64,000 nt of DNA, taken from VXNE01 sp965116625. Its GTDB lineage: Bacteria > Pseudomonadota > Gammaproteobacteria > Pseudomonadales > Azotimanducaceae. The stretch spans positions 2,790,001 through 2,854,000 of the forward strand of contig OZ220717.1 of NCBI GenBank assembly GCA_965116625.1, written 5' to 3'. The notes under the pieces were generated by a model. That model saw only the letters and a program-made list of their open reading frames with translations. It ran no database searches and was not told the origin of the DNA. Shown piece by piece: positions 7,387-16,981 of this stretch; within the stretch, counting starts at the first letter, position 1; each line of letters opens with the position of its first letter. A program made the translations under genes and the position numbers.

Positions 7387-8078
7387 GGCGTGCGGCCCGC
7401 CGTCGCCGAAGCTTCGAGCGCGCGCATGAGCGGTTCGTCGAGGCCGTGCCCGAGCCGGACGCTCTCCACTGCCGCGGTTGCAAGATCGCTTTGGACTCCG
7501 GTCAGGTAGGCGACCGTGTCGGCGAAAAGACGGGGATTGCGTTCGGCGAGGTCGCGCAGCGCGGCGCCGGTGCGGTCGCCGGACTCGGCGGATTTGGCGA
7601 AATCCTCGCGAGCGGTCTCGCGGCCGTGCTCGTAGCCGTATTCGTAGCCCTCCTCCTGGGCGGCGTCGAGCAGCGAGGCGATGACCGCGTGCGGGAACTC
7701 GATGACGTCGTAGTCGATGCGCGGGTGGCTGGCTGTCCGGCGCCGAGAGCGGGCGGCGTATACGAGCAGAAGGCGCTCGCGGTCCGTTTCGGCGGCGTCC
7801 CGGATCGGATGCAGGGACACTACGACCGGCGGGCGGTCCCGCGGCGGCCGCGGCGCGGCGACGATAGCGAAGCTGGTCTGATCCTCGATGACCGGGATCG
7901 GGACCCGGCGGTCGGGTTGGTGCGGGCACTGCCGCCAGGGGCAGGCGTCGGCTCCGGCGCGCTCGGCGGTTTGGCCGAAGTCGGCGCGGTCGAGGCGGCG
8001 CGCGACGCGGCGGCTGCTGACAGACACGCAGGTCTGGCCGCACAGGTGGCAGGGGGCGGGAAGCCGGATGGGTTTCAT
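7383..8078 (-). CDS. hypothetical accessory protein with N-terminal CxxC
   Basis: A 231-residue protein starting at ATG 8078 with AAAGGAG about 10 bases upstream. The N-terminus LPAPCHLCGQTC is a likely metal-binding knuckle. The middle is rich in Arg and Pro. The C-terminal part (QEEGYEYGYEHGRETAREDF, then AALRDLAERNPRLFADTVAYL) is helical and charged. I do not recognise a family. Its stop overlaps the GTG start of the disrupted cysteine-protease-like gene, so the two were one operon before the RIT insertion. A promoter-like module lies about 70 bases upstream. Confidence 0.65.
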   Translation of the reverse strand: MKPIRLPAPCHLCGQTCVSVSSRRVARRLDRADFGQTAERAGADACPWRQCPHQPDRRVPIPVIEDQTSFAIVAAPRPPRDRPPVVVSLHPIRDAAETDRERLLLVYAARSRRRTASHPRIDYDVIEFPHAVIASLLDAAQEEGYEYGYEHGRETAREDFAKSAESGDRTGAALRDLAERNPRLFADTVAYLTGVQSDLATAAVESVRLGHGLDEPLMRALEASATAGRTP

Positions 8079-8144
8079 GTCGTTGGTCTCCTTTTGGTCG
8101 GGTCGAAGCCCGATGCCTACGCCTCGCCGCGGTCCGGCCCGGAG

Positions 8145-8198
8145 GGTCAAGGCCGCGACCGGCCGAAAGGCCGGCGCGCCGGAACGGTCCGCCTTGAC
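8145..8198. promoter_or_regulatory. inverted promoter-like module, copy B
   Basis: GGTCAAGG at 8145-8152 and CCTTGAC at 8192-8198, facing each other. The leftward TTGACC is about 70 bases before the start at 8078. The rightward TTGACG is followed after 16 bases by CAGGCT, as in copy A. Confidence 0.5.
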
Positions 8199-8477
8199 GG
8201 GACGGGCGGCCGTGGCAGGCTGCCGGGCGGGCTTCGGTCCTCGGGACGGAGCGGCGAGGTCGCCCCGGACGGCAGCTAGCCGGTCCGGCAGCGGACCGCC
8301 GTGCCGATACCCGCGAGTTCGGCCCGGGGACGGATGGACGGGGTCGCTGTGGGACGGGTCGACGACGGACGCGGCGATGCGGCAGTGCGCGGTTCGGGCA
8401 CGCGTCGGCGAGGGGGGTGGGAGTGCGGAACATCGGCGGTTCTCCTTCGGGTGTGTGGGTTTGACAAGTCGTGGCGG

Positions 8478-8807
8478 CTACCGCAGCGCGGAGTTACCGC
8501 GTCGGGGCGGCCAGCGCTCCACCGCGACTCGGCGGGGTTCGGTGCGGCGGATGTCGGGCGGGGCGCTGCGGTAGCCCGCGAGGCGTCGCGCGCGGGCGTG
8601 GCGCATGACGGCGCGGAACCCGTCGCGGGCCTGGCGGCGCAGGACGCGCAGGTCGCGGCCGGCCGCTAGTTGCGTGAGCCTTGCATGCAACGCGGCCGCG
8701 AGCCGCGCGGGCGGCAGGTCCGCGGGCAGCTGGATCGGCGCGTCGGCGTCGACGGACGGCGCGAACTCCGGCGGTCGGTAGGGCGGCGTGCGGATGTAGG
8801 GATGCAT
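8478..8807 (-). CDS. hypothetical basic protein
   Basis: A 109-residue, strongly basic protein starting at ATG 8807 behind AAGGAG. Residues 30-85 (LPADLPPARLAAALHARLTQ onward) look helical and Arg-rich, suggesting nucleic-acid contact, but no named domain is visible. It lies 22 bases downstream of the helicase stop at 8830 on the same strand and is probably the last gene of that transcript. The composition is biased enough that a spurious frame cannot be wholly excluded; the ribosome-binding site argues that it is real. Confidence 0.55.
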   Translation of the reverse strand: MHPYIRTPPYRPPEFAPSVDADAPIQLPADLPPARLAAALHARLTQLAAGRDLRVLRRQARDGFRAVMRHARARRLAGYRSAPPDIRRTEPRRVAVERWPPRRGNSALR

Positions 8808-8829
8808 GGCGGTCTCCTTGGCGGCCCGG

Positions 8830-11800
8830 CTAGAAGCCGTTGGACTCGTCGTCCGCGCGCAGCGGGTGGCGCTTCAGGACGCGCGCCAGCACGCGGGGCT
8901 CGTCGGCGAACACCGCGGTCTGCCAGGACACGATCTCGGTCTCGGCGCCGAGGCGCTTGAGGCCGGCGATGTCGCGCGGTCCGGTACCGCGGACCTCGAG
9001 GCGGGCGCGGCCGAGCACGAGGCGGCGCGCCAGCTCCCAGCCGTTGGCGAGCCGGAACCGGGCGTGGCGCTCGCGCACGGCGCGCGCGACGTCCTCCGCG
9101 GAGAGGTCGAAGGCGACGGAGCGGTCGGCATGGCGGCGCAGACGGATGGCCTCCTCCGGCTCCAGCACGCGGCCGATGAGCCGTTCGCCGTCGTCGGTCG
9201 CGAGGCGGCGGATGCGCAGGTTGTCGTCCGGCAGCAGGTGCCAGGCGCGCAGCAGCATGCCGGTGGCGAGGTGGAACGTGCGCTCGCGGTGCGGCGGAAG
9301 ATCCGCGACCTCGGCGTCCCACAGGGCGCGCCAGCGAGCTTCGTCGGCGGCGCGCCAGTGCGAGGAGGCGAACTGGGTTTCGGTGACGATCGAGGCGTCG
9401 TTGGGACGGCGCAGGCGAATGCGTTGCTCCAGGGAGCCGTCGTCGCGCACAGCGGACGGCGCGGGCAGCGCCACGGCGGGCCGGCCCGAGCTGCCGTTGA
9501 CGAGAAGCTGGCCGCCGGCGTCCCGCGCGCGCCGTATGGCGGCGCGCGCCGCGTCGGACGTGAACGGCTTGAGCGCGTCGCGGCGGGCGATCTCGACGAT
9601 CTCGGTGCCCGCCGGTCCGGGATGGCGCGCCTTCGCGACCAAGGAGTCGGCGACGATGGCCTCGACGCCCTGGTTGTAGGTGCCGGCGTCCTTCGCGGCC
9701 TGGATGACGGCGTCGAGGCGCGCCTGGAAGTGGCCGAACAGGTCGTTCTGCTCGTCGATGGGCAGCGCCAGCAGCCGGTTCAGGAACCGCGGCATCGGCG
9801 GCAGCGAGTCCTTGAGGCCGCCCTCGGAGTCGGACAGGACGAGGCCGGTGGCTTCCGTGAACCGCTGCTCCGTCCAGCCCGCCACATGGTCGTTGTGGAT
9901 GGAGAGGTACATCAGGCGCAGCGCCGAGAGCGCGTGCGGGCTCTCGAGGTTGTCCTCGGCGCGGAACAGGGACTCATCGCCCATGGAGGCCTGGCCGTCG
10001 CGCTGGCCGCGGGTGATGGCGCCGAGACTGTCGAGCCGACGGGCGATGGTGGCGATGAACCGCCGCTCGCCCTTGACGTCGGTGGTGACGGGACGGAAAA
10101 GCGGCGCGGACGCCTGCCGCGTGCGATGCGTCCTGCCCAGGCCCTGGATGGCGACATCGGCGCGCCAGCCGGGCTCGAGGAGGTAGTGGACCCGGCGCGC
10201 CTGGTTCGGACAGGCGGTGTCGGCATGGTAGCTGCGCCCGGTGCCGCCGGCGCTGGAGAAGATCAGTATCCGCTTCGTGCCGTCCATGAACGCGGCGGCT
10301 TCGGCGAGGTTCGCGCTCGGCGGTCTGGCGGAGACGGCGTGGCGCGTGCCGCCGTTCGGCGCTGTCAGCGCGAGGATGCGGCGCGAGCGCCCGGTGACTT
10401 CGGCGACGGCCTCGTGCCCGAACCGGTGCAGGAGGATGTCGATGGCCGACGGCATGGCCGGCAGCGCGCCGAGCTCGGCGATCAGGAGGTCGCGCGCCTC
10501 GACCGCCTCCTGCGACTCCACGGGCCTGCCGTCCTCGTCGCGCGCGGGCACGGCGATCACCTTGCCCTCGTCGTTGACGGTCTCCTCGTGGAGCGTGGTC
10601 GGGAACGAGCGGACCAGGTACTCCATGACGTACTCGCGCGGAGTGAGGTCGATGGAGAGGTCGGCATGCTCGGCGGGCGGCAGTTCGGCGAGCCGGCGGT
10701 CGAGGAGCGCTTCGCCCGTCGAGACGAGCTGGATCACGGGCGCCCGGCCGGCCGCGAGGTCAGCCTCGATGGCGCGGATCAGCGTCGGGCACTTCATGGC
10801 CGCCAGGAGGTGGCCGAAGAAGCGCTGCTTGGCTTGTTCGAACGCGGACATGGCCGCCGACTTCGCGCCCGGGTTCAGCGTGTCGCCGTCCTGGGTGACG
10901 CCGGTGGCCTCGAGTGCCGCCTCGATGTTGCGGTGAATGATCCGGAACGCGCCCGCGTAGGCGTCCCAGATCTCGCGCTGGGGCTCGGTCAGGGCGTGCT
11001 CGAGGATGTCGATTTCGACGCCGTGGTAGGCGAGCGCGCGGGCCTGATAGAGTCCCATGGCCTTGAGGTCGCGGGCGACGATCTCCATGGCGGCCACGCC
11101 GCCGCGCTCCATCGCGGAGACGAAGTCCGTCCTGTCGTTGAACGCGGTCGCGTCGCCGCCCCACAGGCCCAGGCGCGGCGCGTACGCGAGGCCGTGCACG
11201 GTCGTTGCGCCGGTGGCGGAGGCGTAGAGCACGCGCGCATTGGGCAGGGCGTGCTGCAGGCGCAGGCCGGCGAGTCCCTGCTGCGACGGCTTCGCCTCGC
11301 CGCGCCGCTTCGCGGCGGTGCCGGCGGCGTTGGCCATGGCGTGCGCCTCGTCGAACACGATCACGCCGTCGAATGCGTGCCGGGAGGCTTCGTCGCCGCC
11401 GCCCGCGAGCCAGGCGATGATCTGGTCGAGCCGCGCCGGCGCCTCGCCGCGTGCCGGAGAGCGCAGCGTGGCGTAGGTGGTGAACAGGATTCCGGTCCGG
11501 CGGACGATCGGCTGCGCGGGGCGGTAGTCCGCGAGCGCGAGGATGTCGCGCTCGTCGCGCCCGATCTCGCGCCAGTCGCGGCGCGCGTCCTCGATAAGGC
11601 GCGCCGACTGGCTGATCCAGAGCGCGCGCCTGGAGCCCCGGAGCCACCGGTCGAGGACGATGGCGGCGGCTTGCCGGCCCTTGCCGCAGCCGGTGCCGTC
11701 GCCGAGCATCCAGCCCTGGCGGAAGCGGACGGGGTCGGAGAGCGGGGCGTCGATCTCGATGTCGGACTCGACCGTGTCGCCGCGGTCGTCGACGGCGAAC

Positions 11801-13182
11801 GCGCGGGTGAACTCCGGGTCGATGCGGTAGCGGGCCGGCAGCAGCCTGTCGTGGGCGTTGCCGGCGAGCGCGACGCTCTCCAGCTGGGCGTCGGACAGCA
11901 GGCCGTCCTCGACCAGAGCCGGCGGCAGCGTGGGACGGTAGTCGGGGACCGGCGGCGCGATGTCGGCCATGGCGTCGGACTCGACCAGCGGCGTCGGGTG
12001 CTCCGTGGCGCCCGGGACGCGGAACGAGACGGTGGACCAGGGCGTCCAGCTGGAGGAGCCGTCGGCATGCTTGACGGCTGCCGGGCGCTCGATCGGCTCG
12101 ATGTCGAGTTCGCGCGGCTCCGGATCGAGGACGAGGCGGTCGGGCAGGGCGGCGACGCGCCGCGCGAGGTCGGCGGCGTCGTCGACGACGGCGAAGGGGT
12201 CGAGGGCGGGATAGCGGTCGGCGGGCGCCGCCGGGGCGCGCTCCAGAACCACGAGGCGCGTCTCGACACCGGTGCCGCGGCGGCGGTACAGCGCCGCGGG
12301 GATGCGCGCCGCGAAAAGGATGCGGGGCGCGGCCGCTCCCGTGCCGAAGGCGTCGCGCCAGGCGGTCGACTCCGGGATGCAGTTGGCGCCCGTTACGGCC
12401 ACGAGCCGTCCGCACGGCGCCAGCGCGGCGTAGGCGGAACGGAGGTGCTTCAGGTCGACGTGGCGGCGCCGCTTGCCGATGGTGGGGCGCGCCGCGAACG
12501 GCGGGTTCATGAGCACGAGGTCGGGCCGCACGCGCGGCAGGCGGTCGCTGATGTGCTCGGCGTTGTGCTTGGTGACGGACGCGTCGGGGTAGATCGCGGC
12601 GAGCAGTGCGTGGCGCACCGGCGACAGCTCGTTGAGGTGCAGCCGCGAGGCGTCGTCCAGCGCGGTCGAGGCGAGGGCCGCGAGCACGCCGGTGCCCGCC
12701 GACGGTTCCAGCACCGTGTCGCCGGGCCGGACGTCGGCCGCCAGGAAGGCGGCGCAGGCGAGCGGCAGCGGCGTCGAGAACTGGTCGAAGGCGACTTGGT
12801 GCTCGCTGCGGTGGGAGTGGGTCGGCTCCAGCGCGGCGACGCGCTCGATCATGGCGAGCAGCGCCTCGGGCGAGTCGGCGGCGTCTCGCATGGCGGCGCC
12901 CCACTGGCGGAGGAACAGCACCGTGGCGGCCTCGGCGGCGTCGTAGCAGAGCTTGGAGTTCCACGACCGGCCCCGGGCATCGGTCGGGCGCCAGGCTTCG
13001 CGCATGGCGGAGGTGAGGGCGGGCGCCGAGAGCCGGCGACCGGCGGCGAGCTGGCGGGCAAGCTTGTCCGCGGCTTCGGCGAGGGCTTGGCCGGGATCGA
13101 CAACCGGTTCCGGAACGGGGCCGGCGGCGGCGCGGGCGTCGTCGACGAGATCGAACAGGGAGGCGGTTTCCGGGGGCGTCAT
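8830..13182 (-). CDS. methyltransferase plus strawberry-notch helicase fusion protein
   Basis: A 1450-residue protein. I chose ATG 13182, preceded by GGAAGGA, over an in-frame codon six residues upstream. An N-terminal N6-adenine-methyltransferase-like domain has TVLEPSAGTGVLAAL (SAM loop, about residue 157) and LVLMNPPFAA (NPPF, about 226). A superfamily 2 helicase of the strawberry-notch type follows: LGDGTGCGKGRQAAA (Walker A, about 494), VIVFDEAHAM (DEAH, about 609) and the C-terminal helicase motifs around SSAGGTGRSYHADTAC and QGLGRTHRTRQAS. By family knowledge such fusions are carried by large plasmids, ICEs and phages and are suspected of roles in replication or anti-defence. The actual substrate is not known. 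Confidence 0.88.
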   Translation of the reverse strand: MTPPETASLFDLVDDARAAAGPVPEPVVDPGQALAEAADKLARQLAAGRRLSAPALTSAMREAWRPTDARGRSWNSKLCYDAAEAATVLFLRQWGAAMRDAADSPEALLAMIERVAALEPTHSHRSEHQVAFDQFSTPLPLACAAFLAADVRPGDTVLEPSAGTGVLAALASTALDDASRLHLNELSPVRHALLAAIYPDASVTKHNAEHISDRLPRVRPDLVLMNPPFAARPTIGKRRRHVDLKHLRSAYAALAPCGRLVAVTGANCIPESTAWRDAFGTGAAAPRILFAARIPAALYRRRGTGVETRLVVLERAPAAPADRYPALDPFAVVDDAADLARRVAALPDRLVLDPEPRELDIEPIERPAAVKHADGSSSWTPWSTVSFRVPGATEHPTPLVESDAMADIAPPVPDYRPTLPPALVEDGLLSDAQLESVALAGNAHDRLLPARYRIDPEFTRAFAVDDRGDTVESDIEIDAPLSDPVRFRQGWMLGDGTGCGKGRQAAAIVLDRWLRGSRRALWISQSARLIEDARRDWREIGRDERDILALADYRPAQPIVRRTGILFTTYATLRSPARGEAPARLDQIIAWLAGGGDEASRHAFDGVIVFDEAHAMANAAGTAAKRRGEAKPSQQGLAGLRLQHALPNARVLYASATGATTVHGLAYAPRLGLWGGDATAFNDRTDFVSAMERGGVAAMEIVARDLKAMGLYQARALAYHGVEIDILEHALTEPQREIWDAYAGAFRIIHRNIEAALEATGVTQDGDTLNPGAKSAAMSAFEQAKQRFFGHLLAAMKCPTLIRAIEADLAAGRAPVIQLVSTGEALLDRRLAELPPAEHADLSIDLTPREYVMEYLVRSFPTTLHEETVNDEGKVIAVPARDEDGRPVESQEAVEARDLLIAELGALPAMPSAIDILLHRFGHEAVAEVTGRSRRILALTAPNGGTRHAVSARPPSANLAEAAAFMDGTKRILIFSSAGGTGRSYHADTACPNQARRVHYLLEPGWRADVAIQGLGRTHRTRQASAPLFRPVTTDVKGERRFIATIARRLDSLGAITRGQRDGQASMGDESLFRAEDNLESPHALSALRLMYLSIHNDHVAGWTEQRFTEATGLVLSDSEGGLKDSLPPMPRFLNRLLALPIDEQNDLFGHFQARLDAVIQAAKDAGTYNQGVEAIVADSLVAKARHPGPAGTEIVEIARRDALKPFTSDAARAAIRRARDAGGQLLVNGSSGRPAVALPAPSAVRDDGSLEQRIRLRRPNDASIVTETQFASSHWRAADEARWRALWDAEVADLPPHRERTFHLATGMLLRAWHLLPDDNLRIRRLATDDGERLIGRVLEPEEAIRLRRHADRSVAFDLSAEDVARAVRERHARFRLANGWELARRLVLGRARLEVRGTGPRDIAGLKRLGAETEIVSWQTAVFADEPRVLARVLKRHPLRADDESNGF

Positions 13183-13488
13183 GTCGTGTTCCTTCCACAA
13201 GCGGGGGCGATGCGCCGTCCACGGCGCGCGGACCGGGGGCGCGCAACGGCCGGCGCGAAGCGCCGCCCGCGAGGGTCGCCTTGCGCGACGCCGGGACGGG
13301 CGCGACGATCCGGGCGCTCCGCCGCCGCGCGGCGGGTGGTCGCCCCGGCGCTGTCGGAGCGTGTCAAGGGCGACCTGGGGAGGGCGGGCTGCGGGAGGAG
13401 GAGAGGAGCAAAGAAAACGGCCCGGCGCGCCTTGTGTGGCGGCCGGGCCGGAACATCCCGCGCCTTCCCCGGCGCGGGCGGAGGATGC
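13183..13488. other. intergenic gap without a gene
   Basis: About 300 bases of very GC-rich DNA between the helicase start and the ParB-like stop. It contains a partial relative of the promoter-like module (GCCTTGCGCGACG near 13279, GTGTCAAGG near 13356), in which the inverted TCAAGG/CCTTG pair is reversed and imperfect. I see no gene or clear terminator. Confidence 0.4.
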
Positions 13489-15690
13489 TCAGGAGGTGAG
13501 GAACGCGGGGAGGGCGCCCTCTCCGGCGGGCGAGTCGTCCGCGCCGTTGCCCGACGCGGACGTGTCCGCGGGCTCCGCGGAACCGCCGGCGGCCGACGCT
13601 TCGGCGGGGGTGCCGTTGCCGCCGCCGGAAGCGCTCGCATCGTCGGCCGGGTCAGGCGTGGCCGCGTCGGCGGACCGATGGGGCGCATCGTCGGCGCTGT
13701 CGCCGGCGGGCGCGAACCCGGGCGGGAGCCAGCGCACCGCCGCCTGGTCCGCGGCGGCGTCCCGCGCCGGGTCGTGGCGGAACGCCTCGGCGGCCGCGGT
13801 GACGAGGTCCATCTTCTTCAGGCCGCGGTGCTTCGACGCCCAGTCGTCGCCGAGCGCGTCCGATGCGGCGCCGAGGATGAGGCCCTTGTTCATGCGGTTC
13901 CAGACGAGATCCGAGTCGAACGGCCGGGCGCCGATCGCGGCGAGTTCCGCCGGGAAGTCGATGTCGAGATTGCGCACCGCCTCCTCGTGCGCGCCGGAGG
14001 CGTCGCGGTCGTCGGCCAGGCGCGGCACCGTCAGCGAGGCGACGGCATGGGCGAGCACGCTGGCGCGGTCCTCGTCGGGCAGCGCGCGGTAGGCGCGGAA
14101 CGACGCGGCGGCGTCTTCCTCGGCGAGCCAGCCGAGGTCGACCGCGGGCAACGGATCGAGGTGCTTCATGGTCTCGCTCGCCTTCATGGCGTCGGAGGCG
14201 TAGACGCCCTGGTACTCCTTGCGGATCGCCAGGATCGGTGACTCGTAGCCCGGGTGGCGGCGTCCGAAGCCGACCGCGCGGGCGAGCACGAAGCCGATCA
14301 GGTCCGTGGCGACGGCGGGATCGCGCGCCAGGGCGCGACGCACGGCCGCGGCGCGCATCACGCGCAGGTCGTTGCGCAGCGCCTCGGTGTAGCCGCCGTT
14401 CTTCTTCGCGGGCGGAGCGCCGTCGGCGCTGTCGGGGAGAGTCGGCGTTGCGTCGGCGCCGTTGCCGGATTCCCCGGCGCGCGCGGCGCGGTAGGCGGCG
14501 GCGTCCTCTTCGCGGACCAGGCCCCGCTGGATGTCGAGGTTGCCGTCGCGATCCAGGGCCACGATCACGCCCGCGTTCGCGCGGACGGTGTCCGAGAACG
14601 CGTCGCGGTCGGCGCGGCCGCGCTCGATGTCGGCGTACCGGTTCTGCTCGCGCGTGACGATGTCCCACAGCTCCCGGCGCCCGGCGGCGTCGAGGTCGCT
14701 GTCGAACGTGTCGAGCCGGGCGTGCGCCTGCTCGATGCGTTCCTCGGCTTCCGTGAGCGCTGCGGTCTCCTCGTCGGTGAATTCGGCGCGCGTGTCGGCA
14801 TCGGCGATCAGGTACTGCTGCTGGTCCATCCAGGTGAACTCGGTCTGGGCCGCGGTCCACTTCCAGTCGTCGGCGTACTTGGCGGCGGCGGCGTTCAGCT
14901 TCTGCAGCGCGAGGTCCTCCATGAGGTCCGGGTCGAGGATCGAGACGTAGTCGTCCTCGAACAGCGGGTCCTCGGTCGCGCCGCCGGCGGCGCGGTAGGC
15001 GTCGAGGCCGACGAACAGCGCGGTGGGCGCGTCGGAGCGGGTCCGGCGCTGGCCGATGGCGTGGCGCACGGCGTGGCCGTAGAGCTGGCCGGAGTCTTCG
15101 AGCGCCTTGAAGATATTGCGCTGGAACTCGGTGTCGGCCGTGACCGCGAACGCCTCGGCGGTGTCCGCGTTGATGCGGCCCTCGCGGTAGGCGTCGATGA
15201 TCTCGCCCGGCAGGCCGCCCAGGCGCACGCGCTTCTGCACGGTGCGCTCGGCGACGCCGAACCGGGCGGCGATCTGCTCGGTCGTCGCCCCTTCGCGGGC
15301 GAGCCGGCCGAACGCGACCACCTGGTCGGCCGGGTGCATGGCGATGCGCACGGCGTTCTCGGCGAGCGAGGACTCCGTGGCGGCGTCCTTCTCGACGACG
15401 AGGCACGGCACGGGGTGGTCCTTGGGGACCGCGCCGTCGGCGGCCAGCGCCTTTAGGGCGCGCAGGCGCCTTGCGCCCGCGGCGACCCCGAACTGGGTCT
15501 TGCCGCGCGGCACGACGACGAGGTTCTCGAGCAGGCCGTGGGCCCGGATCGAGGCGACGAGCTCGGCGTCGGCCTGCACCCTGGCCGGGTCGCCGGAGGC
15601 CGAGCGCACGTTGCGCTCGTCGACGCGGAGCTTGTTGAGGGGGATGAGCCGCGTCTCGGGGGAGGCGGCGGTCGGGGTTGCCTTCTGCAT
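13489..15690 (-). CDS. ParB/RepB/Spo0J-family protein, long form
   Basis: A 733-residue protein starting at ATG 15690 with AAGGAG upstream. The N-terminus has the ParB fold: LIPLNKLRVDERNVR, LLENLVVVPRGKTQFGVAAG, ARRLRALKAL and SLAENAVRIAMHPADQVVAF. A helix-turn-helix follows (TTEQIAARFGVAERTVQKRV, about residues 140-165). The remaining 500 residues are helical and end in a Gly/Ser/Ala-rich tail. There is no parA beside it, so partition in the usual ParAB sense is not shown. Long solitary ParB proteins of this type are frequent ICE/plasmid backbone genes, possibly acting as regulators or CTP-dependent DNA clamps. Confidence 0.88.
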   Translation of the reverse strand: MQKATPTAASPETRLIPLNKLRVDERNVRSASGDPARVQADAELVASIRAHGLLENLVVVPRGKTQFGVAAGARRLRALKALAADGAVPKDHPVPCLVVEKDAATESSLAENAVRIAMHPADQVVAFGRLAREGATTEQIAARFGVAERTVQKRVRLGGLPGEIIDAYREGRINADTAEAFAVTADTEFQRNIFKALEDSGQLYGHAVRHAIGQRRTRSDAPTALFVGLDAYRAAGGATEDPLFEDDYVSILDPDLMEDLALQKLNAAAAKYADDWKWTAAQTEFTWMDQQQYLIADADTRAEFTDEETAALTEAEERIEQAHARLDTFDSDLDAAGRRELWDIVTREQNRYADIERGRADRDAFSDTVRANAGVIVALDRDGNLDIQRGLVREEDAAAYRAARAGESGNGADATPTLPDSADGAPPAKKNGGYTEALRNDLRVMRAAAVRRALARDPAVATDLIGFVLARAVGFGRRHPGYESPILAIRKEYQGVYASDAMKASETMKHLDPLPAVDLGWLAEEDAAASFRAYRALPDEDRASVLAHAVASLTVPRLADDRDASGAHEEAVRNLDIDFPAELAAIGARPFDSDLVWNRMNKGLILGAASDALGDDWASKHRGLKKMDLVTAAAEAFRHDPARDAAADQAAVRWLPPGFAPAGDSADDAPHRSADAATPDPADDASASGGGNGTPAEASAAGGSAEPADTSASGNGADDSPAGEGALPAFLTS

Positions 15691-15751
15691 GGATGTCTCC
15701 TTGTTGCAAAGCGGAATGGCCGAGCCCGCCTGCCGCGCCCCGCCGCGGCGG

Positions 15752-15796
15752 GGTCAAGGACGGCGCGTGAGCGCCGCCCGGCAGGGCCTCCTTGAC
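15752..15796. promoter_or_regulatory. inverted promoter-like module, copy C
   Basis: GGTCAAGG at 15752-15759 and CCTTGAC at 15790-15796. The leftward element is about 65 bases before the ParB-like start. The rightward TTGACG is followed after 19 bases by TAGGTT. This copy has the shortest interior of the four. Confidence 0.5.
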
Positions 15797-16017
15797 GCCG
15801 GCCGCGGGCCGGGCGCTAGGTTGAACGGCGAGCCGTTTCGCGCGCCTGCCGTTAGGCAGGGTCAGGCGTAGGGGGGAGAGAGGCGGAGAAAGGGGTGCTC
15901 GGAGCGACCGGCTCGGGGGGCGTCAGGCCGCCGGCGCTGCCGACGGGGCGGTCCGCGGAGAGGAGTTGGCGGCAGCGGGAGCCGGTCGCGGCGTCGGGAA
16001 CGTGGCTTCGGTGGAGG

Positions 16018-16281
16018 TCAGGCGACTTCGAGTTCGCGGCGCGCCCGCGCGAGGTCGTAGGCGCCCTGCATGCGCACCCAGTGTCCGGCGTCGCTCCAGC
16101 CGAGGCCCTCCAGGGCGATGGCCAGCCGCGGGGAGACGCCCGCGCGGGCGTTGACGACGCGCTGCAGGGTGACGCGCGCGACACCGAGACGCGCGGCGGC
16201 CCCGGTGACGGTCCAGCCCTCGGCGTTGATCGCCTCTCGGATGATCTCGCCGGGATGTGCGGGGTCGTGCATGGCAGCCAT
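16018..16281 (-). CDS. higA: HigA-family antitoxin
   Basis: An 87-residue antitoxin starting at ATG 16281 behind GAGGAGG. It begins HDPAHPGEIIREAINAEGWT, the signature of HigA, and contains an XRE helix-turn-helix (VTGAAARLGVARVTLQRVVN, about residues 24-45) followed by WVRMQGAYDLARARRELEV. It lies 14 bases after its toxin gene, the usual toxin-first higBA order. It should neutralise HigB and repress the operon. This is the only one of the three toxin-antitoxin loci in the window in which both partners look intact. Confidence 0.9.
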   Translation of the reverse strand: MAAMHDPAHPGEIIREAINAEGWTVTGAAARLGVARVTLQRVVNARAGVSPRLAIALEGLGWSDAGHWVRMQGAYDLARARRELEVA

Positions 16282-16295
16282 GGAAAGCCTCCTCG

Positions 16296-16568
16296 TTAGT
16301 GGTAGTCGATCAATCTCACATCTACCGCTTCGCCGGCCTCGAAGCGGAAGACGATGCGCCAGTTGCCCGAAACGGAAACGCTCCAGTGACCGCGCAAGCG
16401 CCCCTTGAGCGGGTGCAGTCCGAAGCCGGGAACGGCCAAGTGGCGCGGCTCGGCGGCCTGGTCCAGCAGCGTCAGCACGCGCCGGATGCGCGGCACCCAG
16501 GCGGGGTTGAGTCGGCTGGCGTCGCCCCGTTCGTGGAACCGGCGAAGGCCCCTGTGTGCGATCTTCAC
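16296..16568 (-). CDS. higB: HigB-family toxin
   Basis: A 90-residue RelE-superfamily toxin starting at ATG 16568. The family core is complete: AHRGLRRFHERGDASRLNP at the N-terminus, RIRRVLTLLDQA, PGFGLHPLKGRLRGHWSVSV, then SGNWRIVFRFEAG and VDVRLIDYH at the end. By family knowledge HigB cleaves mRNA on translating ribosomes. The upstream gene ends only 9 bases before the start, yet higBA usually has its own promoter. The length and motifs are normal, so it is probably functional. Confidence 0.9.
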   Translation of the reverse strand: MKIAHRGLRRFHERGDASRLNPAWVPRIRRVLTLLDQAAEPRHLAVPGFGLHPLKGRLRGHWSVSVSGNWRIVFRFEAGEAVDVRLIDYH

Positions 16569-16577
16569 GGACCACTA

Positions 16578-16907
16578 CTATATCATGTAGCGATACTGGA
16601 TACTAGGCCGTCCCGGCGGGCCGTCGAGTTCGACGATATCCTCGTCGAGGTCCGCATGGCGGATGATTGGGTGGATTTGCCAGCCGGCGTAGGCGGCGCG
16701 CGGCATGGTCCGCGCCTTCCACGGGAACTGGGCGACGAGCCAGCCGTTGGCGAACCGCGCCGCCTCGGCGCGGGCGTGGCCGCCGGAGGCGCACCAGAGG
16801 CAGCCCCGGTCTACCCGGTACACGCCCAGGCATTCCGGACAGCGCCGGTGGGCGACCGGCAGCTCCTCCGGCCGCCACAGTTCCATCTGGCGGGATCGTT
16901 TCGGCAT
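16578..16907 (-). CDS. small zinc-ribbon protein, function unknown
   Basis: A 109-residue protein starting at ATG 16907 (an ATG at 16919 would add four residues; neither has a strong ribosome-binding site). A zinc-ribbon-like pair, CPECLGVYRV then CLWC, lies at residues 23-39. The second half (FANGWLVAQFPWKARTMPRA and LDEDIVELDGPPGRPSIQY) has no match I recognise. The gene ends just before higB and may be read through from the same promoter. Its position among ICE-type genes suggests a minor accessory role only. Confidence 0.6.
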   Translation of the reverse strand: MPKRSRQMELWRPEELPVAHRRCPECLGVYRVDRGCLWCASGGHARAEAARFANGWLVAQFPWKARTMPRAAYAGWQIHPIIRHADLDEDIVELDGPPGRPSIQYRYMI

Positions 16908-16981
16908 GGCTTGTCTCATGGTTCGGTTGGCTGGAAGGGGAATGCGCGGCGGCCTGGGGAGACCGCCGCGGGCAATCGGGG

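Noticed and set aside
8276..8467. Small minus-strand frames between 8199 and 8477, one with AAGGAG before an ATG at 8433.
   Set aside because: All three frames are Arg/Pro-rich and none has protein-like character; the ribosome-binding site alone is not enough.
8806..14241. A very long plus-strand open frame (1811 codons) opposite the helicase and ParB-like genes.
   Set aside because: It is the antisense shadow of two well-supported minus-strand genes in high-GC DNA and has no domain.
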